Assembly (NCBI RefSeq): GCF_000738175.1 | Contig: NZ_JFCH01000011.1 | Location: 124,001-188,000, forward strand | Source: Corynebacterium jeikeium | GTDB taxonomy: Bacteria; Actinomycetota; Actinomycetes; Mycobacteriales; Mycobacteriaceae | Direction of reading: 5' to 3' | Length of the DNA: 64,000 bases | Shown here: positions 11,403-21,033 of the stretch, one piece after another | How the letters are laid out: every line of letters begins with the position of its first letter | How positions within the stretch are numbered: the first letter of the stretch is position 1 | Program-made: the position numbers and the translations under genes | Notes under the pieces: model-generated | Databases searched by the model: none | Seen by the model: only the letters and a program-made list of their open reading frames with translations | Told to the model about the DNA's origin: nothing

Positions 11403-12638
11403 CTAGGGTGCCAGGTGGGTCAACGAAGTGACGAATACGCCGCTGGGAAGCCGAACACTCAAGTTACCTCCCGTAACGATCAACAACAGCGGAGGCGTAT
11501 CCCAGGTAAACCTATCGGCGAAAGCCTGTAGGTTTTGAGCAGCCCTATTCAGCACCTGGGAACTCTGTCCCAACTTAACCTCCACAAGCACCGTTCTGCC
11601 TGCCGATTCAAAGACCGCATCTACCTCTAGCCCGGATGCATCACGGGCGTGGAAGATCTGTCGCCCCGTGAGCACACGCAGGTCGTGCACCACCTGGGAT
11701 TCAAACATCTGCCCTGAGTATTCAAGGTTCTGCAGTAGCTTTTCCGGGGATGCCTCCAACACAGCTGCAGCCAACGCAGGATCCGCGAGGTGCCGTTTCG
11801 GCACCTTGCGGAGACTGGCACGCGAACGCAGATGTGAAGACCAGGCGCGTTGCTCCTCGGCAATAAAGATCCGCTGTAGTGCGGTGAGATACTCCCTAGT
11901 AGTTGCTCGATCAATATCAATATCGGTAGCGATCGCGCTAATGGACTGCTCTGTCGCCACCCCTCGCGCCAAGGAGCGCAAGAGCGCCTGAACCTTCACG
12001 GGATCCCGACGTCTGCCGTCGGTGACATTAATGTCTACGTGCGCCACGGTCTCTGCGTAGCTACGCAGGTTTTCCTGAGCCACAGCTGTAGAAAAATGTC
12101 GGTTTCCAGGCCAACCTCCGTGGACCATACGGTCGATGACCCCTCGGATATCCAACACAGTTTCACTGTTGTGCGTCAGTTCGCTTTCTTCCACCAGCTT
12201 CGAAAGGGACACAGCACCGTTGGAATGGCCAGACTCGTAGAAGCCGAAAGTGTGCATTCGCAACCGGGCTATTCTTCCCGCCCCGGAGTGGCGGGACTGC
12301 TCCTCCCCCGGCGCAGTTGAGCCTGTAAGGATGAATTGCCCCGGCGCTTGGCGCCGGTCAATCTCATGCCGCACTAGGTTCCATAGTCGGGGCTCCTCCT
12401 GCCATTCATCGAAAACACGGGGAGTGGCACCATCCAGCGCCAGATCCGGCATGGTGTTGAGCTGTGTCTCTAGGTTAAGGTCCGTATCCACCTGCACGAG
12501 GCTGCCCGCTACTTGGCGCGCTGTCGCGGACTTTCCGCAGCCTTTCGGCCCTTCGATAAGCACTCCGCCGGCACGTTCTAAGACGCTCTGCAGTCGCTTA
12601 TCTTCAACCCTAGGAAGGTATTCCACAGTCATCCTCAC
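11403..12638 (-). CDS. AAA-family ATPase with DUF4143 C-terminal domain
   Basis: 411 residues. The P-loop is GPKGCGKS at residues 30-37, Walker B is near ATPRVFDEWQ, and an arginine-containing ILTGSTAP sensor follows. The C-terminal half carries a nuclease-like signature, EVDAVFESAGRTVLVEVKLG, as found in DUF4143 proteins. These are widespread in bacteria as scattered accessory genes of uncertain function, sometimes compared with stress or toxin-antitoxin-like modules. In M. tuberculosis guaB2 is directly followed by the DUF5319 gene, so this gene looks like an insertion in a conserved block. Five 23-bp-spaced direct repeats begin 17 bp upstream of the start and probably form its own control region. 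Start could also be two codons later. Confidence 0.88.
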   Translation of the reverse strand: MRMTVEYLPRVEDKRLQSVLERAGGVLIEGPKGCGKSATARQVAGSLVQVDTDLNLETQLNTMPDLALDGATPRVFDEWQEEPRLWNLVRHEIDRRQAPGQFILTGSTAPGEEQSRHSGAGRIARLRMHTFGFYESGHSNGAVSLSKLVEESELTHNSETVLDIRGVIDRMVHGGWPGNRHFSTAVAQENLRSYAETVAHVDINVTDGRRRDPVKVQALLRSLARGVATEQSISAIATDIDIDRATTREYLTALQRIFIAEEQRAWSSHLRSRASLRKVPKRHLADPALAAAVLEASPEKLLQNLEYSGQMFESQVVHDLRVLTGRQIFHARDASGLEVDAVFESAGRTVLVEVKLGQSSQVLNRAAQNLQAFADRFTWDTPPLLLIVTGGNLSVRLPSGVFVTSLTHLAP

Positions 12639-12654
12639 CAGCTATTTTCACTTG

Positions 12655-12769
12655 ATCCATCAAATTGTCACTATTTCATTCCCCACTTTATCAGCGTTTC
12701 ATTCACCAGTTTGTAGCCGATCTATTCCCCAGTTTGCAAGCATTCTATCCCCCAGTTTGTAGTGAAACG
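12655..12769. repeat. Array of five direct repeats at exact 23-bp spacing
   Basis: Units begin at 12655, 12678, 12701, 12724 and 12747. On the plus strand the core is ATTCCCCAGTTTGTAG with variants ATTCCCCACTTTATCAG, ATTCACCAGTTTGTAG, ATTCCCCAGTTTGCAAG and ATCCCCCAGTTTGTAG. The first unit (ATCCATCAAATTGTCA) is degenerate. They sit between the divergent ATPase gene and the DUF5319 gene, closest to the ATPase. Regular spacing close to two helical turns suggests protein binding on one face of the DNA. Confidence 0.9.
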
Positions 12770-12812
12770 ATGCTTTTGCCTTGCATTACGGGCCACAGGG
12801 TACGGTGTTGGT

Positions 12813-13232
12813 GTGAGCTTTAACCACGATCAGATGCCGCCGGACCCTTTCGCCGATGATCCGAACGACCCTGCGTCGTTCCTGGATCCCGACGAGTTTG
12901 ATGAGGCCGTTCCGCCGTTGTCCCCCGATGAGGTTCAGGCTCTGCGGGAGGACCTGCAGAACGTCCGGGATTTCCGCAAACTGTTGGAACCGCGCGGGGT
13001 TCGGGGTATCACCATGCTGTGTGAGGATTGCGAGGACAGTCATTTCTATGACTGGGACATCATCGAGTCGAATATTCGCACAATGTTGAACAACGAGCTT
13101 GTGCCAGTACACGAGCCTTCTGCGCAGCCAAACCCGAATGATTACGTGACCTGGGATTATTGCCTGGGCTATGCGGACGCGATCGATTTCGCGTTCCACG
13201 GACTGCGCCCGCCGTTCCTCTGGGGGAAGTAG
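12813..13232 (+). CDS. DUF5319 family protein
   Basis: 139 residues from the GTG at 12813. TACGGT lies six bases before that GTG and there is no Shine-Dalgarno, so translation from a leaderless transcript is likely. The protein is acidic (DPFADDPNDPASFLDPDEFDE near the N-terminus), with a conserved-looking CEDCEDSHFYDWDII segment and WDYCLGYADAIDFAFHG near the end; the CxxC pair could bind metal. It corresponds in position to Rv3412 between guaB2 and the sigD region of M. tuberculosis. Function unknown. It is convergent with rsdA, whose stop codon abuts its own. Confidence 0.85.
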   Translation: MSFNHDQMPPDPFADDPNDPASFLDPDEFDEAVPPLSPDEVQALREDLQNVRDFRKLLEPRGVRGITMLCEDCEDSHFYDWDIIESNIRTMLNNELVPVHEPSAQPNPNDYVTWDYCLGYADAIDFAFHGLRPPFLWGK

Positions 13233-14162
13233 TTAGCTGCCTTCCGCGCGGGGGGAGTTGTAGTCGGTGAGCACCGGCAGCGGCTCTGGGTTACGTGGCC
13301 CGCCCGTGGTTGGGGTCGGTCGATCCTGGCGGGGTGCCGCAGGCTCGCTTGGCTTCTGTGTTTTCGAGGTCGTCGTTTTCGAGGTCGTATCGGTGGGGTT
13401 AGCCGGCGCCGGAGCGCCCATCGCCATCGCCGGTCCCGGCTGCTCAGGAGCATCCGCTCCACCAGGGGCATCCGTCCCACCAAGCAGAATGGTGGTTGTC
13501 GGGATTGCCTCCCCAGCCGGCGCCTCAGGAGCCTTGGAGCTCTTCGTGGCAGCCTTGTTCGGCTTGCTCTTTTCCTCGTGGCGCTGCTCGCCCTTGGGCT
13601 TACGGTCGCCCTGTTCGCCGCGGCTCTGCTTGTCTGCGACGCTCTCTTCACTGAGGACGCCACCTTGTCCGCCAGTGGAGCCCTCAGCAAGGCTGTTAGA
13701 GCTCTCCGCATCGACAGCTTCCTCTTCTGCCACGGTCTCGCGCTTCACGTGTGCGCCCTGCGAGCTGGAGTAGGCAGCGTATCCCAGACCTCCCACGGCG
13801 ATAGCGGCGGCCACTCCGCCAGCGATCAGCATACTGGTCAGAGAAACTCCCCCGGCAGCGGCCGCCTTGGCACTAGTGCGCAGCAGACGCGAACCGTTGT
13901 TGGCGCCCTCAGCCGCTTCAGCCACTTCAGATTCTTCGCCGCCGTCTTCCGTAAACAGGAAGCTTACGTCCGGCGCGGGCGGAATATCGCGGTAGAGCTC
14001 CTCACGGTGCGCAACTAAGTCCGCGATAACAGGGTCATTGGAGTCAAAGTTTTCCGTTTCCGGAATCGCCTCGCCGCGGCCGATCGCATCAAGGATGCGA
14101 TCTACATCCAGGATGGAGGCAAAGTTCTCCTCGCCCTCCCGGAAGCCGTCATTCTGCGCCAT
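13233..14162 (-). CDS. rsdA: Anti-sigma-D factor (RsdA-like)
   Basis: 309 residues. The N-terminal region (residues about 12-60, containing DRILDAIGRG and NDPVIADLVAHREEL) resembles the sigma-D-binding segment of RsdA. One membrane helix lies at residues 108-131, and the rest is a long extracytoplasmic Pro/Ser/Thr/Glu-rich domain, giving a single-pass anti-sigma factor. In mycobacteria RsdA holds SigD inactive until regulated proteolysis. It lies immediately downstream of sigD on the same strand (45 bp gap), the usual arrangement. Confidence 0.86.
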   Translation of the reverse strand: MAQNDGFREGEENFASILDVDRILDAIGRGEAIPETENFDSNDPVIADLVAHREELYRDIPPAPDVSFLFTEDGGEESEVAEAAEGANNGSRLLRTSAKAAAAGGVSLTSMLIAGGVAAAIAVGGLGYAAYSSSQGAHVKRETVAEEEAVDAESSNSLAEGSTGGQGGVLSEESVADKQSRGEQGDRKPKGEQRHEEKSKPNKAATKSSKAPEAPAGEAIPTTTILLGGTDAPGGADAPEQPGPAMAMGAPAPANPTDTTSKTTTSKTQKPSEPAAPRQDRPTPTTGGPRNPEPLPVLTDYNSPRAEGS

Positions 14163-14207
14163 GGCTCTTGAGCTCTTTTCTTTCCTGAACTACCCGAGGG
14201 TAGCTGC

Positions 14208-14777
14208 CTACTGTTGAATAATTCCGTGCTTTTTTAGTTTCATAACCGCCCGGTGCTGGGCAACTCGAACGGCCGTTGGTTTCGAGCCCACGATCTCCGC
14301 GGTCTCTTCGGCGGAGTAGCCGTGAATAACTCGAAGAAGAAGAATTTCTCGTGATTTCTCACTAAGAATATCGAGCTTCTTAGCTAAATCGTTACATGAA
14401 TCTTGGCTTAAGTACACATCTTCAGGCGAATCCTGGAAACTTTCTTCTTCCGGTAGCTCCTCCGTCGGATCGGACATATCCCGGGTTTGGAAACGGTAGG
14501 CGTCAGTAATCTTGTTTCGCGCCACCTGGTAGACGAAGGCCATAAACGGCGCCCCGCGATCCTCGTACCCGGATAGAGCCTTGGCAACCGCAATGCAGAC
14601 GTCCTGTGCAACGTCATCGGGCGTGGGGTAGCCGTGCATGCTCAGCTTGCCGCGACAGAAAAGAACCACCTTTGGGTGGATGAGCTGAATAAGACGATTA
14701 ACGGCGCGACGGTCTTGAGCAATGGCCGCCGGGAGGAGATCTCGAATCTCCTCGTCGGTCTGCTGGTCTGCAGCCAT
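14208..14777 (-). CDS. sigD: ECF sigma factor SigD
   Basis: 189 residues from the ATG at 14777, preceded by GGAGTAGGG; the frame is open for another 23 codons. Region 2 is clear (TPDDVAQDVCIAVAKAL ... FMAFVYQVARNKITDAYR) and region 4 ends in the helix-turn-helix GYSAEETAEIVGSKPTAVRVAQ. It resembles SigD of M. tuberculosis, where the same neighbours (rsdA, whiB3, DUF5319) occur. It directs RNA polymerase to a stress or cell-envelope-related regulon and is held by RsdA. A 12-bp tandem duplication lies just upstream of the start. Confidence 0.92.
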   Translation of the reverse strand: MAADQQTDEEIRDLLPAAIAQDRRAVNRLIQLIHPKVVLFCRGKLSMHGYPTPDDVAQDVCIAVAKALSGYEDRGAPFMAFVYQVARNKITDAYRFQTRDMSDPTEELPEEESFQDSPEDVYLSQDSCNDLAKKLDILSEKSREILLLRVIHGYSAEETAEIVGSKPTAVRVAQHRAVMKLKKHGIIQQ

Positions 14778-15266
14778 CGTCCCTACTCCGTCAAATGCTC
14801 GAGCGTCTTTATCAACGTCTTTATCAATGTGGATTGAAACTATCACACCGTGCCGACAGTCCCAGATCGGCTAAAAGGGGACTGTTCGATTTCTCCTCAC
14901 GCGAATGCAATTGAACAAACCTGAAACATGTTCCCACTTTTGCTCCGATTTTTCAGCTAACCTCAACCTTCCTGGCAGCCTTATCTGGCAATCCCCCAGC
15001 AAGATCGCGGGAAGATCGCAGCAAGGAGCGAATTTTTTAACCCCCTTTGGGGGAACCTAGGCGTGGCGTAGAAACAAGTTAATCCATTGTTCAACTAAGG
15101 GCGTTCCCGCAGGTAGGTGGCTACCGCTATGCGAAATAGGTATGTCACAACAGGTTTTGGCTACCCAAAAGGCACTCGTTCGTTACTTAGAGTTCATTTA
15201 AGGATTGGAACCTCTCAGACGTCACTACAAGTGAGCATCTGACTTTTCACGAGGAGTAACCACCTA
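14778..15266. other. Intergenic control region between divergent sigD and whiB
   Basis: No gene seen. It contains the 12-bp duplication at 14804-14827, two copies of AAGATCGC near 15003-15020, and a small inverted repeat CCCCCTTTGGGGG at about 15042. The stretch before whiB is long enough for a substantial 5' leader. No riboswitch was recognised. Confidence 0.5.
14804..14827. repeat. 12-bp tandem duplication upstream of sigD
   Basis: CGTCTTTATCAA occurs twice head to tail, 27-50 bp before the sigD ATG. It may be a double regulator site or, if the longer sigD start is used, an Asp-Lys-Asp repeat in the protein. Confidence 0.7.
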
Positions 15267-15572
15267 ATGCCACAGCCCAGCCAGCTTCCGGGACCTGCTT
15301 CTTCGACTTGGGAATGGCAACTCCATGGCGCATGCCGCGGGGCTGATTCTTCTGTCTTCTTCCACCCGGATGGCGAGCGTGGCCGTGCCCGTGCCATGCG
15401 CGAACACCGCGCCAAGGCCATCTGCCGTGAGTGCCCGGTGATTGAGCAGTGCCGCAACCACGCACTCAGCGTGGGCGAACCCTACGGCATCTGGGGCGGC
15501 CTCAGCGAGTCCGAGCGCGACGCTATCCTGCGCCCCACTTCTCGCAACCGCAACCGCCGCGTAGCCTCCTAG
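15267..15572 (+). CDS. WhiB-family iron-sulfur transcriptional regulator
   Basis: 101 residues from the ATG at 15267, with GAGGAG ten bases upstream. The four cluster-binding cysteines are visible in the WhiB pattern (HGACRG, then CRECPVIEQC), followed by the GIWGGL turn and a basic C-terminus RNRNRR for DNA contact. WhiB proteins hold a redox-sensitive [4Fe-4S] cluster and act with the primary sigma factor. The position between sigD and groEL matches whiB3 in M. tuberculosis and a WhiB paralogue in other corynebacteria; which corynebacterial name applies is not certain. Confidence 0.92.
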   Translation: MPQPSQLPGPASSTWEWQLHGACRGADSSVFFHPDGERGRARAMREHRAKAICRECPVIEQCRNHALSVGEPYGIWGGLSESERDAILRPTSRNRNRRVAS

Positions 15573-15595
15573 CAGCTGGCTGGGGCACACAAAGA

Positions 15596-15629
15596 AAAAG
15601 GGAGAGGGGTTCATCCCTCTCCCTTTATT
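15596..15629. terminator. Bidirectional terminator between whiB and groEL
   Basis: AAAGGGAGAGGG pairs with CCCTCTCCCTTT around a short loop, flanked by A-rich and T-rich sequence. Confidence 0.9.
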
Positions 15630-15662
15630 GCTGCCTAGCAGCGGGTTACAGCGGCTATCCCC

Positions 15663-17294
<1,632 letters not shown>

Positions 17295-17594
17295 TTACTT
17301 TTCGATGACAGCGAGGATGTCGCGCTGGGTCAGCAGCAGGTACTCTTCGCCGTTGTACTTCAGCTCGGTGCCGCCGTACTTGGAGAAGATGACGGTGTCA
17401 CCCTCCTTCACATCCATCGGGATGCGGTCGTCGTCATCTGCCCAGCGACCGGGGCCGACAGCGATGACGGTAGCCTCCTGCGGCTTCTCCTTTGCGGAGT
17501 CCGGGATGACTAGGCCGGATGCGGTAGTGGTCTCCGCCTCGACGATCTGGACGAGGACGCGGTCCTCAAGGGGCTTGATGTTGACGTTAGCCAC
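17295..17594 (-). CDS. groES: 10-kDa co-chaperonin GroES
   Basis: 99 residues from the GTG at 17594, chosen because GGAGG sits eight bases upstream and the protein then begins [15 protein letters not shown] as in other GroES proteins. The mobile loop segment ([20 protein letters not shown]) and the C-terminal [16 protein letters not shown] are typical. It forms the heptameric lid of the chaperonin. First gene of the groES-groEL operon, under a CIRCE element 119 bp upstream. Confidence 0.96.
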   Translation of the reverse strand: MANVNIKPLEDRVLVQIVEAETTTASGLVIPDSAKEKPQEATVIAVGPGRWADDDDRIPMDVKEGDTVIFSKYGGTELKYNGEEYLLLTQRDILAVIEK

Positions 17595-17712
17595 GATTGA
17601 ATACCTCCGTGTATTCGAGCTGTAGGTTTCACTCTTGTGAACTGTTGTGCCGGTTGGTTTTCCAGATACAGCCGTCGTCGCGGGTGAACAACTGTGAGTC
17701 AAACAACCTATC

Positions 17713-17739
17713 TGGCACTCTACCCTCGCAAGTGCTAAC
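17713..17739 (-). promoter_or_regulatory. CIRCE operator (HrcA site) of groES-groEL
   Basis: Read on the minus strand it is TTAGCACTT-N9-GAGTGCCAG, close to the consensus TTAGCACTC-N9-GAGTGCTAA bound by the heat-shock repressor HrcA. It lies upstream of groES. Confidence 0.88.
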
Positions 17740-17771
17740 GCTCAACCAGCCCCGGTGCTAGATCCCCGGCG

Positions 17772-18200
17772 CTAGACCCCCTTGGTCAGGTTAACCACCG
17801 CGTTGTACCACAGCTCGTAATCCTTGGTGTTGTCTTCCTTGTAGTTCTCAACTGCGCGGATGCCGTTGTAGATGGACTCAACGTCCTCGTCGGTCAGCCC
17901 AGCTCCCTCGTCGCCGACGAAAAGCACGGGCCCAAGGATCGCGCGAGCAGGGTCAGAGATGAAGCTAGAATCGCCGGTCTCCTGCTCCTTGCGCCCCATG
18001 GAAGCCAGCGGGTTCGGCTCCGGATTCTCCGCTTTGCGCGCGTCGGAGGAGTAAATCGCGGCAACGGTCAGGCCACTTTCCACGAAAACCACGTGCAGGC
18101 GATCCTGCTCGCTTCCGCCCAGAACGTCGGCAGCCTCCGACAGATCAATGTCCATTTCCTTCGTCTGCAGATCCGGCGTTACCAGCATGCTGCGTGGCAT
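17772..18200 (-). CDS. Conserved-looking acidic protein of unknown function
   Basis: 142 residues from the ATG at 18200. Soluble and acidic, with segments DRLHVVFVESGLTVAAIYSS and ARAILGPVLFVGDEGAGLTDEDVESIYNGIRAVENYKED that look like a compact alpha/beta domain. No membrane helix, signal peptide or catalytic motif recognised. It sits between groES and the TsaB-RimI-TsaD gene on the same strand. I cannot assign a function. Confidence 0.7.
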   Translation of the reverse strand: MPRSMLVTPDLQTKEMDIDLSEAADVLGGSEQDRLHVVFVESGLTVAAIYSSDARKAENPEPNPLASMGRKEQETGDSSFISDPARAILGPVLFVGDEGAGLTDEDVESIYNGIRAVENYKEDNTKDYELWYNAVVNLTKGV

Positions 18201-18274
18201 ATTGAGCTCCTAGCTTGTTGTGTGATGAAAGAGTTGTGAGTTTTTAGACAGTCACAGAATATCTTGCCAGCAAA

Positions 18275-20776
18275 CTAGCAATTGCGCAGGACAGGCTCTT
18301 CCACGTCCAGCGAGGGATCGGTAGGCGTCGCCAAACCGCTCGGCTCCTCCCCCGCCGCAACGAGGCGCGCCGCGAGTGCCGCCATCATTACGCCGTTGTC
18401 GGTACAGAGTTTTGCCTGCGGGATTTTTAGTTCGACGCCCACTTCTCCGCACCTTTCGGCCGCCACTTCCCGCAGGCGCCTGTTCGCGGAAACACCTCCG
18501 CCAAGCAGCATCACGCGGGCGTCCTTATCTTCGCAGGCGCGCAGAGCCTTGGTAATGAGGACGTCCACCACCGCCTCTTGAAAAGAAGCGCATACGTCTT
18601 CAATGGGTAGGCTCGCGCCCTCCTTCTCTGCCTTTTCCACGTAGCGAGCGACGGCGGTCTTCAGCCCGGAAAAGGAGAAGTCGTAGCGCGAGTCCTGCTG
18701 GCGCATCATGCCGCGTGGGAAAGCGATGGCCTGCGGGTTCCCCTGCGCAGCCAGCCGGTCGATCACCGGGCCGCCGGGATAGCCCAGGCCCAGCAAGCGC
18801 GCGACCTTGTCGTAGGCCTCGCCCGCAGCATCGTCCAGGGTGCTACCGAGCTCTTCCATCGGGGCGCCCACGCCGGTGACGTGCAAAATCTGCGTGTGTC
18901 CGCCGCTGACCAGCAGCGCGATGGCGTTGCTGAGGTCGCTGTCGGCGCCAGCCTCCTTGGTGGTGCTTCCCGCCACCCCCTCGTCGAGGGTCCCAACGGC
19001 CACGTGCCCACCCAGGTGGTTCACGCCATAGAAGGGCACCTCCCACGCCAGGGCGTAAGCCTTCGCGGCAGCAGCGCCGACCAGTAGGGCTCCGGCCAGG
19101 CCGGGTCCAACGGTGGCGGCCACAACGTCTGGAGTGCGGAAACCGGGGACATTCTCGCGCGCTTCTGCCAGGGCGGCGCGCATCGTCGGCTGCATGGCCT
19201 CCAGGTGGGCCCGGGAGGCGATCTCCGGAACCACTCCTCCGAAGCGGGCGTGCTGCTCCATGGAGGAGGCCACCTTGTTCGCCACGATCTCCAGCTGAGC
19301 TGCGTCATCGCCGCCTGTCGCACCTTCGACAGTGGTTGCCGTGCTGGCGACGATTCCTACGCCGGTCTCGTCACAGGAGCTCTCGATGCCCATGATGTAG
19401 GTAGGCCGGTTTGAAGTGCCGGAATCTGGGGCCGGGGTGGCATCAGAAACAAAACCGGGGCGCACCATGGTGAAAGCATCGGCACCCGAGGGCTGGTAGT
19501 AGGCGCGGCGCGTGCCCTCGATGGCGAAGTCGTAGCGCTCGTACAGCCCCACGGCGGGGCGGTTATCGGTGCGAACCTCGAGGAAAATGGGCGCACGCAG
19601 GCGGTCGGCGACGGCGACTAGCGGATCCATGAGCAGCTTGGACAGACCCTTCCCCTGCCACTCGGGAATAATGCCGATGGTGTGGATCTCCGCCTCCGGA
19701 TCGTGGGACGGGCCTCCGACAGCCAAGATTGCGTAGCCGATCAACTGGGGTTCGCGCGCGGGGTCCGTTGTCTCCAAGGCGAGGCAGTGGGTGTGCGATG
19801 CGCAGATTTCGCTGGCGAAGGCTTCCGCGGACCAGGGGGAATCCTCAGGGAAGAGGATCTGTTCGATCTCCGCGCAGGCGGGCGCATCGGTGGTAGTGAG
19901 CAAGCGCACGCGGGCGGACTGAGAGCCTGTATACGGATCTCCCCCGGCAGCATCGCCCTTGGTGCCTGCAACTTCGGCCTGCAGACCCACCTCCTGCACG
20001 CGGGAAAAGTCCAGCGCCTTCGAAATTGCCTTCGCCTTCGGCTCCTTCGCATCGGGGCGACGCAAGTAGAGTGCACGGAGTGCGGGTGCATCGGCCAACA
20101 ACCCTGGAACCGAACCGAGGGACTCCAGCGCTGCAAGAACTAACCCCCGGGGTGTGGGATGTGCATCCACGCTTTCGATTTGGCAGCCTTCCTGGGAGCC
20201 AAAAAGCTCTTCCGCCTGTTCTGCGACCGCGGAAGCGCTAAGCACCCGCAGAGGCCAGCGGTCGATTTCCTGCTGGATATCCCGCACCACGTCTGGCGCG
20301 TGAACGGAAGCCGGAACTTGCACCTCAGAGCACAGCCGCCCTGCCAACCCGGGAAAGAAACTCATACGCGAGTGGTAGAACTCCCGACGGCGGGCATCTG
20401 AGACGATCAAGTAGTCGCCGAAGGCTTTAGACCCGACCTGGGAGGTTGCATGCTCCCACGCCGTGGCGGCCGCGCTGGGAATGCCGTGAACTGGGATCGA
20501 GAGGGCGTCACCAAAAGCAGCAGCGGTAGCCATACCAACCCGCAGCCCAGTAAACGGCCCCGGGCCGATGCCGGCGACGACCGCGTGCAGGTCTCGAGGG
20601 GAAAGCTCCGCCTCAGCAAGGCACGCCTGGATGTTCGGGGCGAGCAGCTCCATGTGGCCGCGGACGTTATCCACCAACCGTTCGGAAAGCACGTTTACCT
20701 GACCATTCGCGGAAATCTGGACGATTCCGCAGGTGACATAATTGGTAGAGGTATCGACGGCCAAGGCGTAAATCAT
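18275..20776 (-). CDS. TsaB-RimI-TsaD triple fusion protein
   Basis: 833 residues in one uninterrupted frame. Residues 1-245 are TsaB, the pseudo-kinase partner in t6A synthesis ([13 protein letters not shown] at 71-83). Residues about 288-440 are a GNAT acetyltransferase of the RimI type (acetyl-CoA loop [11 protein letters not shown] at 372-382), which modifies ribosomal protein S18 and other N-termini. Residues 460-833 are TsaD/Gcp, the threonylcarbamoyl transferase, with [11 protein letters not shown], the metal-binding HLGGH and the LVSGGHTQI and [12 protein letters not shown] motifs. These are three adjacent genes in M. tuberculosis. TAGAAT lies seven bases before the ATG, suggesting a leaderless transcript. 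The linkers (250-287, 441-459) contain no stop. Confidence 0.93.
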   Translation of the reverse strand: MIYALAVDTSTNYVTCGIVQISANGQVNVLSERLVDNVRGHMELLAPNIQACLAEAELSPRDLHAVVAGIGPGPFTGLRVGMATAAAFGDALSIPVHGIPSAAATAWEHATSQVGSKAFGDYLIVSDARRREFYHSRMSFFPGLAGRLCSEVQVPASVHAPDVVRDIQQEIDRWPLRVLSASAVAEQAEELFGSQEGCQIESVDAHPTPRGLVLAALESLGSVPGLLADAPALRALYLRRPDAKEPKAKAISKALDFSRVQEVGLQAEVAGTKGDAAGGDPYTGSQSARVRLLTTTDAPACAEIEQILFPEDSPWSAEAFASEICASHTHCLALETTDPAREPQLIGYAILAVGGPSHDPEAEIHTIGIIPEWQGKGLSKLLMDPLVAVADRLRAPIFLEVRTDNRPAVGLYERYDFAIEGTRRAYYQPSGADAFTMVRPGFVSDATPAPDSGTSNRPTYIMGIESSCDETGVGIVASTATTVEGATGGDDAAQLEIVANKVASSMEQHARFGGVVPEIASRAHLEAMQPTMRAALAEARENVPGFRTPDVVAATVGPGLAGALLVGAAAAKAYALAWEVPFYGVNHLGGHVAVGTLDEGVAGSTTKEAGADSDLSNAIALLVSGGHTQILHVTGVGAPMEELGSTLDDAAGEAYDKVARLLGLGYPGGPVIDRLAAQGNPQAIAFPRGMMRQQDSRYDFSFSGLKTAVARYVEKAEKEGASLPIEDVCASFQEAVVDVLITKALRACEDKDARVMLLGGGVSANRRLREVAAERCGEVGVELKIPQAKLCTDNGVMMAALAARLVAAGEEPSGLATPTDPSLDVEEPVLRNC

Positions 20777-20820
20777 AGGATTTATTCTATGGCGGATGGA
20801 AGCGGTGGTGAAAACAAGAA

Positions 20821-20857
20821 GTCCCCGAGAGGCTCTCGCAGTAAACCTCTCAGGGAC
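20821..20857 (-). terminator. Hairpin terminator between alr-tsaE and tsaB-rimI-tsaD
   Basis: GTCCCCGAGAGG pairs with CCTCTCAGGGAC with one mismatch. Read on the minus strand it is followed by TTCTTGTTTT. It implies the two t6A-related genes are separately transcribed. Confidence 0.75.
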
Positions 20858-21033
20858 GGTATACGACTGGCGGGTTGATCAGGCCCGTAAATGCCAGCGT
20901 CTTGTGAAACACCCCTCACGGTGATTCGTCAACTATCATTGCACGGCCAAGCTCCTCAAAGCAACCCCGTCCGAGAGGTTCCCCAGTTTTTCCTAAGAAT
21001 TTGCCAGGAAGTGTCCAGTCGCTCCCAGTCGAG

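Noticed and set aside
15040-15056. C-rich inverted repeat before whiB as a 6C-type RNA
   Set aside because: Only one short CCCCC/GGGGG stem; the paired C-loop hairpins of that RNA family are not visible.
20501-20515. GAGGGCGTCACCAAAAG in tsaB as a dispersed element
   Set aside because: It encodes the [11 protein letters not shown] helix expected in TsaB, and the tail is short.
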